The translations under genes were made by a program, and so were the position numbers. Shown one piece after another: positions 1 to 8,333 of a stretch of DNA of 37,780 nt. How positions within the stretch are numbered: the first letter of the stretch is position 1; every line of letters begins with the position of its first letter. The notes under the pieces are model-generated. The model did not search any database. It was not told the origin of the DNA and worked only from the letters and a program-made list of their open reading frames with translations. This stretch comes from Alphaproteobacteria bacterium (lineage in GTDB: Bacteria; Pseudomonadota; Alphaproteobacteria; Puniceispirillales; Puniceispirillaceae), in the NCBI GenBank assembly GCA_012269555.1, contig JAAXKA010000221.1, positions 1-37,780 of the forward strand, written 5' to 3'.

Positions 1-20
1 AACTTATCGTTATCCGCCAT
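1..20 (-). CDS. possible 5' end of a gene running off the left edge
   Basis: On the minus strand an ATG at 20 opens six codons (M A D N D K) before the window ends. A CAGG sequence about 5 bases upstream could serve as a ribosome binding site, and AT-rich intergenic DNA precedes it. Nothing can be said about the product. The start of a divergent neighbour of mlaA is plausible, but six codons could be chance. Confidence 0.3.
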
Positions 21-211
21 ATACCTGATTTCTTTTTTTTATTTTATTTCTGTATTTTGAAAAATAAAGCTTCTATTTTCTAAGTGCAAACATATTTGAG
101 TATTTAGTTAAATATTTTCTTTTGAGTTTTGGAACTTAAACATAAATAGATAATTTGAGAACTCTATTGGTTGTAGCAAAGCTTTTATGGTATCGATATA
201 TGTAAGAAATT

Positions 212-979
212 ATGAAATATGAATATATGATTTTAAACCGCTTTTTTTTAACTACCGCTCTTTTTCTTGCTTTCTTATCAACCAGCTGTAGTTCTGTTGA
301 TGAAGAGTTAATTTCAAATAGAAAAGACCCATTTGAAAATACCAATAGGAAAATTTTTGTATTCAATGATAATTTAGATACAGTAGTTTTAGAGCCAATT
401 GCTGCTGGTTATAATAAAGTAATCCCTAGTTATGCAAAAACTGCTATAAATAATCACGTGTACTGGGTAGGTTTGCCCAACAACACTATAAATTCTGCAC
501 TTCAAAGAAAATGGGAAAATGCAACAATCTCAAGTCTGCATTTTACTGTTAATGCTCTCACTTTAGGATTTGTTAATCTTCTGAAAGAAGATGAGCCACC
601 TCATCAACAAGATTTTGGACAAACATTAGCTTTTTACGGGGTTTCGGAAGGACCTTATGTTGTAGTCCCTGTAACTGGTGGCAAAACCAGCAGACATGCT
701 TTTGCAGAGGTAATCAATTTTGTGATTAATCCATATTCTGCTTTTACGGAGAATAAAACAATTAACCAAGCAATTTCATTTCAGCCAGCATTAACAACTA
801 TATCGTGGAGAGCAAGAAATTTTGAATTAGTGAATGACCTGAAATATAATAGCCTAGACGCTTATGTAAGGGCTCGCTCAGCTTATTATCAAAATCGTTT
901 TAAAAAAATACAATCTGATAATAATAATGCTCCTTCAGAGGCAGACTCGCTTTTTGACAATTTAGATACGGAGGGATGA
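212..979 (+). CDS. mlaA: MlaA (VacJ) outer-membrane lipoprotein
   Basis: Outer-membrane component of the Mla pathway, which removes mislocalised phospholipids from the outer leaflet and hands them to periplasmic MlaC. The N-terminus is a lipoprotein signal with a hydrophobic stretch ending LSTSC, so Cys26 is the likely lipidated residue. The family hallmark DPFENTNRKIFVFND follows at about residue 39, then the hydrophobic MlaA core through about residue 220; 255 aa is a normal length. Met6 (position 227) is an alternative start and gives a more ordinary signal peptide; neither start has a strong Shine-Dalgarno. mlaC begins one base after the stop, so the two are co-transcribed. The ABC transporter genes mlaFED are not in this window. 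The AT-rich 190 bp upstream shows no clear promoter. Confidence 0.93.
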   Translation: MKYEYMILNRFFLTTALFLAFLSTSCSSVDEELISNRKDPFENTNRKIFVFNDNLDTVVLEPIAAGYNKVIPSYAKTAINNHVYWVGLPNNTINSALQRKWENATISSLHFTVNALTLGFVNLLKEDEPPHQQDFGQTLAFYGVSEGPYVVVPVTGGKTSRHAFAEVINFVINPYSAFTENKTINQAISFQPALTTISWRARNFELVNDLKYNSLDAYVRARSAYYQNRFKKIQSDNNNAPSEADSLFDNLDTEG

Positions 980-980
980 G

Positions 981-1601
981 ATGGATCGTTACTTTAAATT
1001 AATCATTATTCTATTTTTCACATTTTTTATCAGCTTTACTCTTACATCTAACACTTCTTTGGCTTCAAAAACAGAAAATGCTTCTTCAATAGTTCAAAAA
1101 TTAATTGAGAAAATCCAAAACATTCAGCAAACAAAATATACTGAAGAAGAAAAACGGACCGAATTTTTGCAAGTGATTCAAACTTTTTTTGATATGAATA
1201 TCGTAGCAAAAGTATCTACTGGTCCTTACTGGCGAACTGCAACATCAAATGAAAAAAAGCGCTATACAGAATTGATTACTGAGTTAATTGCAGATGTTAC
1301 AGCCTCGCAACTTGGCGACATCTCTAATGTAGAATTCCAACTCCACTCCTCCACCCAAAAAGGTGATAAAATGGTTATAGTATCAGGAGAATTGCTCGTT
1401 CCTAACCAGTCTAAAAGTAAAATTAACGTGAATTGGCGTTTTTCAACTCCTGATAGCGACGTTCCTAAAATTATTGATGTTGAATTTGAAAACATATCAA
1501 TGTTAGTAGCTCAAAAAGAAGAGAGTGTTGCCATCATCCGGAAGAATGGCGGCGTTTTTTCTGCTTTAATTACAGCTATTGAGGAAAAACTAAGAAAATA
1601 G
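981..1601 (+). CDS. mlaC: MlaC/Ttg2D periplasmic phospholipid-binding protein
   Basis: Periplasmic shuttle of the Mla pathway, carrying phospholipid between MlaA and the inner-membrane MlaFEDB complex. The 206-aa product has a signal peptide (hydrophobic residues about 5-28, ending near SLASK), then the MlaC fold: an early helix pair with the motif FFDMNIVAKVSTGPYWRTAT (about residues 68-87) and a later section on in-frame beta strands with FENISMLVAQKE. Its GGAGGG ribosome binding site lies inside the last codons of mlaA, one base upstream of the start, so translation is probably coupled. The stop lies 2 bp from the convergent ettA stop, leaving no room for an intergenic terminator. Confidence 0.9.
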   Translation: MDRYFKLIIILFFTFFISFTLTSNTSLASKTENASSIVQKLIEKIQNIQQTKYTEEEKRTEFLQVIQTFFDMNIVAKVSTGPYWRTATSNEKKRYTELITELIADVTASQLGDISNVEFQLHSSTQKGDKMVIVSGELLVPNQSKSKINVNWRFSTPDSDVPKIIDVEFENISMLVAQKEESVAIIRKNGGVFSALITAIEEKLRK

Positions 1602-1603
1602 GG

Positions 1604-3286
1604 TTAATTTCTTATAATAGGTTTATACTTTATTCTTGACGGTTGTGCAGCATCTGCGCCAAGCCTTCTTTTCTTATCAGTTTCATAAGCCTCATAATTT
1701 CCCTCAAACCATTCTACATGCGAATTTCCTTCAAATGCAAGGATATGAGTAGCAATTCTATCTAGAAACCAGCGATCATGACTTACCACAACTGCACAAC
1801 CAGCAAACTCCAATAAGGCTTCTTCTAATGCACGTAATGTATCTACATCCAAATCATTCGTTGGTTCATCTAATAGCAGAACGTTCGAACCAGATTTTAG
1901 CATGCGCGCAAGATGCACACGATTGCGTTCTCCACCAGATAATTGAGAAACTTTCTTTTGTTGGTCTGAACCTTTGAAGTTAAATAAACTTACATAAGCT
2001 CGTGACGGCATAGTTCTTTTTCCTAACTCAAGTTCATCAAGCTCATCAGATACTACCTCCCATACTGTTTTGGAATCGTTTAGAGAATCGCGTGATTGGT
2101 CAACATAACCGAGCTTCACCGTATCACCTAGTTTTAAACTTCCCTTATCAGGAGCTTCATCTCCTACTAGCATCCTAAATAAAGTAGTTTTACCAGCACC
2201 ATTAGGTCCGATTACGCCAATAATACCGCCTGGTGGTAGTCTAAAATTCATATCTTCTATTAGTAACTTGCTCCCAAAAGCTTTGCTAATGTTATTTGCC
2301 TCAATAACTACATCTCCCAATCTTGGTCCTGCTGGAATAACAATTTTTGCAATATCCTCACGAACTGATTGCTGTTCTTCTAGCAACCTTTCATAAGCAT
2401 TCAATCTAGCTTTTGACTTTGCCTGCCTTGCCTTAGGAGCAGAGCGAACCCAATCCAATTCACGTGAAAGCGATTTAACTCGCGCATCATCTTTGCGCCC
2501 CTCTACTTCAAGTCGCTTTTGCTTTTGTTCAAGCCAACCCGAATAATTACCTTCATATGGTATTCCTTGCCCTCGATCTAATTCTAATATCCAGCCTGCA
2601 ACTTCATCTAAGAAGTATCTATCATGTGTAATTGTTACAACCGTGCCAGGAAAATCATGCAAAAAACGTTGCAACCAGGCCACAGACTCTGCATCTAAAT
2701 GATTAGTCGGTTCATCTAACAGAAGCATGTCAGGCGAACTTAGTAATAACTTGCACAAAGCAACGCGCCTTTTTTCACCCCCCGATAGTTTGGAAACATC
2801 AGCTTCAGGTTCTGGAACACGTAATGCGTCCATGGCTATTTGTGCTTTTCGTTCTATATCCCATCCATCGGCTGCATCAATTTTCTCCTGTAATTCTGTT
2901 TGCTCATTTATGAGATTATTCATCTCCTCATCTGTTAATTCTTCCCCAAAACGAGAACTCACTTCATTAAATTTATCTACTAGTTTTTTTACTTCACCAA
3001 GACCTGATAAAACATTGCCTGCCACATCTAATGTTGTATCTAATTCAGGTTCCTGAGCTAAATACCCTATATTCAATCCCTCAGCAGCCTGCGCCTCACC
3101 AGTAAACTCTTTTTCTATGCCAGCCATTATTTTTAGTAAAGTAGATTTACCAGCTCCATTTAGACCAAGAACTCCAATTTTAGCTCCCGGAAGAAAAGAA
3201 AGACTTATATCCTTCAGAACTTCCTTACCGCCGGGATAAGTTTTGCCAAGACGATGCATTGAATAGACGTATTGGGCGCTCACCAT
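1604..3286 (-). CDS. ettA: EttA, ABC-F translational throttle ATPase
   Basis: ABC-F protein with two ATP-binding cassettes and no membrane segment. EttA binds the ribosomal E site and gates the first elongation step according to ATP/ADP status. From the start chosen here (560 aa) it begins [15 protein letters not shown], the usual EttA opening. Visible motifs are Walker A GLNGAGKS (about 41-48), signature LSGGEKRRV and Walker [12 protein letters not shown]; a charged linker with [17 protein letters not shown], the P-site tRNA interaction motif region; then a second cassette with [17 protein letters not shown] and [11 protein letters not shown]. An in-frame upstream start at 3358 would add 24 residues, but the ATG at 3286 is preceded by GAAAGGAAAAACA, a good ribosome binding site, and matches the family start. 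Confidence 0.94.
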   Translation of the reverse strand: MVSAQYVYSMHRLGKTYPGGKEVLKDISLSFLPGAKIGVLGLNGAGKSTLLKIMAGIEKEFTGEAQAAEGLNIGYLAQEPELDTTLDVAGNVLSGLGEVKKLVDKFNEVSSRFGEELTDEEMNNLINEQTELQEKIDAADGWDIERKAQIAMDALRVPEPEADVSKLSGGEKRRVALCKLLLSSPDMLLLDEPTNHLDAESVAWLQRFLHDFPGTVVTITHDRYFLDEVAGWILELDRGQGIPYEGNYSGWLEQKQKRLEVEGRKDDARVKSLSRELDWVRSAPKARQAKSKARLNAYERLLEEQQSVREDIAKIVIPAGPRLGDVVIEANNISKAFGSKLLIEDMNFRLPPGGIIGVIGPNGAGKTTLFRMLVGDEAPDKGSLKLGDTVKLGYVDQSRDSLNDSKTVWEVVSDELDELELGKRTMPSRAYVSLFNFKGSDQQKKVSQLSGGERNRVHLARMLKSGSNVLLLDEPTNDLDVDTLRALEEALLEFAGCAVVVSHDRWFLDRIATHILAFEGNSHVEWFEGNYEAYETDKKRRLGADAAQPSRIKYKPIIRN

Positions 3287-3424
3287 TGTTTTTCCTTTCA
3301 ATAATTCTGAGTTTTGAAAATGTGATATACCAATTTTTTCTTTAGCGCCAGCTATCAATCATTTTGAAAGTTTTAAGAGAACCGCATGAAGCACGTTCAA
3401 TTACTTTAATTCATTAATAAGAAA

Positions 3425-3778
3425 CTAAAAAGTTGTTATGTAGAAATGAGTTTTTATGGCTCCTGATCTATCCACATGCAAAATAGTTTGTTTTTGATCT
3501 GAAGCTTCTGGGGTACCTATCCATAATAATATACCTCCTGATGCATCTATATCAACCGAACGAATTACTTGCCCCTGCTTCAGGGGTACAGATAGCTCAA
3601 CAATATTTTCGGTTTTTTTTGATAATTTTTGCTGTATTCCAAAAATTAAAGCGATGACCCCTAAAATAATTAGTATACCCATTATAATTGACGCTAATTT
3701 AATGAGCCTGAGAGATGAAACTGATATTATAGTTCTCTTATTAGGTGTTATTTCGTCACTTTCTGTTATATTATTCAT
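3425..3778 (-). CDS. small single-TM protein, DUF6476-like
   Basis: A 117-aa product with one membrane helix at about residues 25-47 (the IIMGILIILGVIALIFGI region) followed by a short domain with VELSVPLKQGQVIRSVDIDASGGILLWI and a closing HVDRSGAIKTHFYI. This pattern (short N-tail, one TM, small beta-rich C-terminal domain) and its place beside rluD resemble the alphaproteobacterial DUF6476 family; function unknown. Start choice is uncertain. ATG 3778 is used here; ATG 3811 would add 11 residues; the longest frame (from 3967) runs through rluD coding sequence and is unlikely. The start lies 4 nt from the divergent rluD start. A TACAAT at 3796-3801 on this strand could be its -10 box, giving a very short leader. 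Confidence 0.72.
   Translation of the reverse strand: MNNITESDEITPNKRTIISVSSLRLIKLASIIMGILIILGVIALIFGIQQKLSKKTENIVELSVPLKQGQVIRSVDIDASGGILLWIGTPEASDQKQTILHVDRSGAIKTHFYITTF
3764..3772 (+). promoter_or_regulatory. extended -10 promoter candidate for leaderless rluD
   Basis: TGT followed by TATATT (-10 hexamer at 3767-3772) is an extended -10 element. A start about 7 bases downstream would fall at about 3779, only 4 bases before the rluD ATG at 3783. No convincing -35 is seen 16-18 bp upstream, as is common for extended -10 promoters. It sits inside the start region of the divergent small gene. Confidence 0.4.
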
Positions 3779-3782
3779 TACT

Positions 3783-4790
3783 ATGTCAGATCCCGATTGT
3801 ATTACATTCATAAGTTCACAAAACCACGCGAAATGGCGAATAGATAAGTATGTTTCAGACACGTTAAATGAATTAAACTTTTCACGCTCTCGAATTAAAA
3901 TACTTATCAAGGATGGAAATTTATCCTGTAATGGTAAAATTGTAAACGATCCCTCTGCAAGCGTCAAACCTGCCGCTACCTATCAATTAACCATACCAGC
4001 AGTCATCAACGATATACCGAAAGCTGAAAATATAGCATTAGACATTTTATATGAAGATTCTGACTTGATCGTTATTAACAAGCCTGCGGGACTAGTAGTC
4101 CATCCAGCACCAGGCTCGGAAAATGGGACGCTGGTAAATGCGCTATTATATCATTGTGGAAACGAATTATCAGGTATTGGAGGGGTTGCCAGACCCGGAA
4201 TAGTGCATAGGTTAGATAAAGATACATCTGGAGTAATGGTTGCTGCTAAATCTCAAGAAGCCCATCTTTGGTTAAGTAATCTTTTCGCAACGCACAAAAT
4301 AAACCGCAAATATGAAGCATTTTGTTGGGGAATTCCGTCTGAAATGAGTGCAACTATAGAGGCCCCACTTGGCAGACATTCAAAAGACAGGAAAAAGCAG
4401 ACCATCCGTGAAGATGGGCGTTTCGCTATTACGCATTATCAAGTTGCTAAATCATTCCCTCCCTTTGGATGCCATATTGAATGCACACTTGAAACTGGCA
4501 GGACCCATCAAATAAGAGTACATCTTACGTCAATTGGGCATTCAATAATAGGAGATGCCATGTATGGCAGGCCACAACGCCTCTCTCAAATGCCTGACAA
4601 AATAAGTAAGCAGGCACTTCTCGCGATAAGATCATTTTCACGTCAAGCACTCCACGCTTCAGAATTGGGATTTATTCACCCCATTAGCAAAAAACAAATA
4701 GACTTCTCTGCACCATTGCCCAAAGATTTACAGGATCTTCAAACTGTTTTGGAAAAAGCAATTTGGGAGCGGAGTCATGCCAAAATCTAA
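3783..4790 (+). CDS. rluD: RluD family 23S rRNA pseudouridine synthase
   Basis: RNA pseudouridine synthase; RluD itself makes pseudouridines 1911, 1915 and 1917 in helix 69 of 23S rRNA. The 335-aa product starts with an S4 RNA-binding domain (about residues 18-70, WRIDKYVSDTLNELNFSRSRIKILIKDG) followed by the catalytic domain with NKPAGLVVHPA (about 99-109) and the active-site motif HRLDKDTSG (142-150; catalytic Asp145). The motif GRTHQIRVHL lies further on. An upstream in-frame ATG at 3654 would add 43 residues of hydrophobic translation read antisense to the neighbouring gene, so I prefer 3783, where homology begins. There is no Shine-Dalgarno before 3783, and the upstream -10-like element suggests a leaderless message. 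RluC-type specificity cannot be excluded by eye. Confidence 0.92.
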   Translation: MSDPDCITFISSQNHAKWRIDKYVSDTLNELNFSRSRIKILIKDGNLSCNGKIVNDPSASVKPAATYQLTIPAVINDIPKAENIALDILYEDSDLIVINKPAGLVVHPAPGSENGTLVNALLYHCGNELSGIGGVARPGIVHRLDKDTSGVMVAAKSQEAHLWLSNLFATHKINRKYEAFCWGIPSEMSATIEAPLGRHSKDRKKQTIREDGRFAITHYQVAKSFPPFGCHIECTLETGRTHQIRVHLTSIGHSIIGDAMYGRPQRLSQMPDKISKQALLAIRSFSRQALHASELGFIHPISKKQIDFSAPLPKDLQDLQTVLEKAIWERSHAKI

Positions 4791-4857
4791 ATAACTCTTT
4801 AAAAACATTAAACTAATAATTATATCATAGGGAGTAGAAAAAATTTAAGGAAAGTAC

Positions 4858-5766
4858 ATGGCAAAGAATGCTCTTATTCCTGCGCTTACGCCAGATGATA
4901 ATCTATCGAAATATTTAGCACGTATTCGATCTTTCCCTATTTTGGAAAAAGATGAGGAGTATATGCTTGCTAAAGCATGGTCAGAACGTGAAGATGTTGA
5001 AGCAGCTCATCAATTAGTCACAAGTCATTTACGTCTTGTTGCAAAAATTGCAATGGGTTATCGAGGTTATGGGTTGCCGTTATCTGATTTGATATCTGAA
5101 GGTAATATTGGAATGATGCATGCGGTAAAAAAATTCGATCCTGAAAGGGGTTTCCGGTTGGCTACATATGCAATGTGGTGGATAAAAGCATCTATTCAGG
5201 AATACATTTTAAGAAGTTGGTCTCTAGTGAAGATAGGAACAACTGCTGCTCAAAAAAAACTTTTTTTTAACCTGCGGCGGCTTAAAGGAAAGATAGATGC
5301 AATAGACGGAGGTGATTTGAGGCCAGACCAAGTTACTCACATTGCCGAAACTCTGGACGTTGACGAAAGCGAGGTTATTTCGATGAATCAACGTATGTCA
5401 GGCGGAGATAAATCGTTAAACACACCTATGGCTAGTGACATTGACGGCGGTGGTGAATGGCAAGATTGGATTGAAGATAATAGAGAAAATCAAGAAGTCG
5501 CATTTGCTGAAAGGGAAGAATTCGAAGCTCAATATTCAGTGATGAGGGACGCTATTGAAAGCCTGAACCCGAGAGAGCAGCGAATAATACAAGCAAGAAG
5601 ATTAACAGAACCCCCACTTACTCTTGAGGACCTCTCTGAAGAATTTGAAGTTAGCCGAGAGCGTATTAGGCAAATCGAGGTAAGAGCTTTTGAAAAATTA
5701 GCTGAGGCCGTCAAAATAAAATCTGCTGAATTAAATCTACTTCCTCTATCTTCCAGTGAAAACTAG
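4858..5766 (+). CDS. rpoH: RNA polymerase heat-shock sigma factor RpoH (sigma-32)
   Basis: Alternative sigma factor directing RNA polymerase to heat-shock promoters. The 302-aa protein has region 2 (about 52-125, [29 protein letters not shown] and [20 protein letters not shown]), the diagnostic RpoH box QKKLFFNLR at residues 132-140, and region 4 helix-turn-helix at about 250-285 ([25 protein letters not shown]). The RpoH box distinguishes it from RpoD and RpoS. It has a good ribosome binding site (AAGGAAAG) 5' of the ATG and only 67 bp separate it from rluD, so read-through from rluD is possible. I see no convincing RNA thermometer in that gap. The stop codon overlaps the convergent purA stop within one CTAG. 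Confidence 0.97.
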   Translation: MAKNALIPALTPDDNLSKYLARIRSFPILEKDEEYMLAKAWSEREDVEAAHQLVTSHLRLVAKIAMGYRGYGLPLSDLISEGNIGMMHAVKKFDPERGFRLATYAMWWIKASIQEYILRSWSLVKIGTTAAQKKLFFNLRRLKGKIDAIDGGDLRPDQVTHIAETLDVDESEVISMNQRMSGGDKSLNTPMASDIDGGGEWQDWIEDNRENQEVAFAEREEFEAQYSVMRDAIESLNPREQRIIQARRLTEPPLTLEDLSEEFEVSRERIRQIEVRAFEKLAEAVKIKSAELNLLPLSSSEN

Positions 5767-7058
5767 CTATTCACAAATGGATCTTTTACAAGGATTGTAT
5801 CTTCGCGCTCAGGACTTGTAGATAGAAGCGCGACGGGAATATGAATAAGCTCCTCCAAACGCCTTATATATTTAATAGCATTTGCTGGCAAATCTGCCCA
5901 AGAACGAGCTCCAAAGGTTGTTTCTCTCCATCCCGGCATTTCCTCATAAATTGGATTACAAGCTTTTTGAGCTTTTATGTTGGTAGGAAAATAGTCAATT
6001 CTTTTTCCATCTACTTCATAGCCAATACATATTTTCAAAGTTTCAAATCCATCTAAGACATCTAGCTTAGTCAGTGCTATCCCTGTAATACCGGCCATCA
6101 TAACTGCTTGACGAACCATAACTGCATCAAACCACCCACATCTACGCTTGCGACCTGTAACAGTGCCAAATTCACGTCCTTTTTCTCCCATTCGCCGTCC
6201 ATCTTCTGAAAATTCTTCTGTAGGAAATGGTCCTTCCCCTACTCTGGTAGTGTATGCTTTTGTAATCCCTAGGGTAAAATGAATGTTGGATGGACCAGTG
6301 CCGCTACCCGTAGCGGCTTGGGCGGCAACAGTGTTGGATGAAGTTACAAAAGGGTATGTTCCATGGTCAATATCGAGCATTACTCCTTGCGCACCTTCAA
6401 AAAGAATTCGTTTACCATTTATATGCGCATGTGCTAATGCTTCCCAACTTCTACCAGAAAAAGAGAGTATTTCTGGGATAATTGGCATTAACTGGTCTAT
6501 AATCGTACGAACAGACACTACATCTTCTCCTACTTCTTTTAGGAAAATATTATGCCAAGAGACGATCAGCTCTATTTTTTCTTCTAGAATACCCTTATCT
6601 GATAAATCTCCTATCCTCAACGCACGTCTTGCTATTTTATCTTCATACGCAGGTCCGATCCCACGGCCCGTAGTACCAATTTTACTTGAACCACGAAGTA
6701 ATTCTCTTGCTTTATCCACTTTTGCATGTATGGGTAGAATTAGGGTAGCGGTTTCTGACAATAGAAGATTTCTCGATGAAATATTAATACCTTGGTCTCG
6801 TAAATACTTTATCTCAGATAAAAGATGAAAGGGGTCAACAACAGTGCCGTTTCCTATAATTGATAATTTACCCGTGCGGACAATACCTGATGGCAAAATA
6901 GACAGTTTGTATTCTTTTCTATCTATTACGAGCGTATGACCTGCATTGTGTCCGCCTTGAAAACGAACAACTATATCTGCTCGCTCAGATAACCAATCTA
7001 CTATTTTACCTTTGCCCTCATCTCCCCACTGGGTTCCAATCACCGCTACATTTGCCAT
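5763..7058 (-). CDS. purA: adenylosuccinate synthetase
   Basis: Joins IMP and aspartate with GTP to make adenylosuccinate, the first committed step to AMP, in the cytoplasm. The 431-aa length is standard. Near the N-terminus is [16 protein letters not shown] (residues 8-23, the GTP-binding and catalytic Asp loop) followed by [10 protein letters not shown]; later come [38 protein letters not shown] and [10 protein letters not shown], all PurA signatures. A ribosome binding site (AAGGT) precedes the ATG. It is the last gene of serC-serA-hisZ-purA, 12 bp after hisZ, and ends tail-to-tail with rpoH with overlapping stops, so transcripts of the two must run into each other unless terminated inside coding sequence. 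Confidence 0.97.
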   Translation of the reverse strand: MANVAVIGTQWGDEGKGKIVDWLSERADIVVRFQGGHNAGHTLVIDRKEYKLSILPSGIVRTGKLSIIGNGTVVDPFHLLSEIKYLRDQGINISSRNLLLSETATLILPIHAKVDKARELLRGSSKIGTTGRGIGPAYEDKIARRALRIGDLSDKGILEEKIELIVSWHNIFLKEVGEDVVSVRTIIDQLMPIIPEILSFSGRSWEALAHAHINGKRILFEGAQGVMLDIDHGTYPFVTSSNTVAAQAATGSGTGPSNIHFTLGITKAYTTRVGEGPFPTEEFSEDGRRMGEKGREFGTVTGRKRRCGWFDAVMVRQAVMMAGITGIALTKLDVLDGFETLKICIGYEVDGKRIDYFPTNIKAQKACNPIYEEMPGWRETTFGARSWADLPANAIKYIRRLEELIHIPVALLSTSPEREDTILVKDPFVNS

Positions 7059-7070
7059 AGAAATACCTTA

Positions 7071-8225
7071 TTATTCAATTTTTTCTGGAGGAGAAATAGA
7101 ATTTAGTAAAATAAAGGTGCATTTAAGTTGCTTTGCTTCTTCCAATGCAAGTTTATCATCTGATTTATATCTGCCAGCTATCACGCATCTTCCTCTATCT
7201 ATATATTTGAGCATTGTCTGCTTAGGAATATCAGTAGGAATATATATGTGTTGCTTAGGCATAAACTCTGGTAGCCCTCGAAATACACGCTCCATATAAA
7301 CAGATAGTCCAGTGGCGGGCTCTCCAAAACCAGTTAGGTATGCTCCACCCCTAGCAATCTCTCCACGCAAGCCCTCTGCAAAAATGGAAAATCCGACGCC
7401 TGTGTGATAATCAAAACCACGCATTTCAAGAGGATCGAAAGTTATAGGAAGCGTTGGATAGGCGTCTCTCAACTGCCATGCAACAAACAGCATATCATCG
7501 ATCATATTTCTCGCATCTTCTGACATTTCTGGAAGCAGTTTTAAAAGTGCTTCCCCATCTGAACCAGATGCATTCATAACCTTCACTATTAGATTTATGT
7601 TCTTATCATCAATTTTGAGCAATGCGTCGATATCCTTGTCTAGAATACTTTTTTTTGCCAACACGCTTTGGTCTGCTGAAAGGTTACACAATAGTTTTTC
7701 TGCTAAAGAAGGCACTCCTAAATCGACTGTTATTGATTTTAATCCAACAGAGAGTAATGCCTTTACCCCCATTACTAAAATTTCTGCTGTTGCAGTTGCG
7801 TCGTTGTATCCTATTAATTCAGCTCCTGCTTGATAGAGTTGGCGCTCTGAGTTTAAACTATCCGGAACTACTCGCATGACATCTCCCTCATAGGTGAGCC
7901 TTAAAGGACGAGGTTCATGCTTAAGCCTGGTGCCAGATATTCTTGCAATTTGAGCCGTCATATCAGAACGGAGGGCCATCATATCCTGTGTAAGCGGGTC
8001 CATTAAACGAAAGGACTTCGCAGCAGTCGAAGCACCGGGACCCTTTGCAAGCAATGTTGATTCAAATTCTACGAGGGGAGGTTTTACGCGTTGATAACCA
8101 AATTGGCCAAAACAATTCAACATAGTTGTTATTGCTTGATCATTTTGACTTGCAATAGGCTCAAGAAGGTCAACTAAGCCTGCAGGCAATAAACCCTGAT
8201 TAAAATTTTCATCTTCCTGTGCCAT
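7071..8225 (-). CDS. hisZ: HisZ, ATP phosphoribosyltransferase regulatory subunit
   Basis: A histidyl-tRNA synthetase paralogue lacking the anticodon-binding domain. It pairs with a short-form HisG to make the octameric, histidine-inhibited first enzyme of histidine synthesis. The 384-aa product begins LLPAGLVDLLEPIASQNDQAITTMLNCFGQFGYQRVKPPLVEFE, the class II synthetase-like fold, then MALRSDMTAQIARI (motif 2 region) and RGFDYHTGVGFSIFAEG with GRGGAY-like RGGAYLTGFG near the end. Length and lack of the C-terminal HisRS domain favour HisZ over HisS. hisG is not in the window, so a short-form HisG is predicted elsewhere. No clear ribosome binding site is visible before the ATG. Confidence 0.9.
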   Translation of the reverse strand: MAQEDENFNQGLLPAGLVDLLEPIASQNDQAITTMLNCFGQFGYQRVKPPLVEFESTLLAKGPGASTAAKSFRLMDPLTQDMMALRSDMTAQIARISGTRLKHEPRPLRLTYEGDVMRVVPDSLNSERQLYQAGAELIGYNDATATAEILVMGVKALLSVGLKSITVDLGVPSLAEKLLCNLSADQSVLAKKSILDKDIDALLKIDDKNINLIVKVMNASGSDGEALLKLLPEMSEDARNMIDDMLFVAWQLRDAYPTLPITFDPLEMRGFDYHTGVGFSIFAEGLRGEIARGGAYLTGFGEPATGLSVYMERVFRGLPEFMPKQHIYIPTDIPKQTMLKYIDRGRCVIAGRYKSDDKLALEEAKQLKCTFILLNSISPPEKIE

Positions 8226-8260
8226 TTAATTTTAAAAAACCTAATCAATACTTTTTGCTA

Positions 8261-8301
8261 GCGCTAAGTTGGAATAACTAATAACTCAAAACAATTAGCG
8301 C
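8261..8301. repeat. inverted repeat between serA and hisZ
   Basis: GCGCTAAgTTG at 8261-8271 pairs with CAATTAGCGC at 8292-8301: 10 bp with one bulged G and a 20-nt loop. Neither side is followed by a run of T, so it is not a classical intrinsic terminator. It could attenuate or stabilise the serC-serA-hisZ-purA message in the 108-bp gap. Confidence 0.4.
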
Positions 8302-8333
8302 AGATGCTTTTCAAGCGCAAGCGCAAGTGTATG

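Noticed and set aside
3654-3782. N-terminal extension of RluD from ATG 3654
   Set aside because: The 43 extra residues are hydrophobic and read antisense to the neighbouring small gene's membrane segment; RluD homology starts after 3783.
8311-8326. CAAGCG tandem repeat after serA
   Set aside because: Only about two and a half copies; too short to treat as a repeat element.
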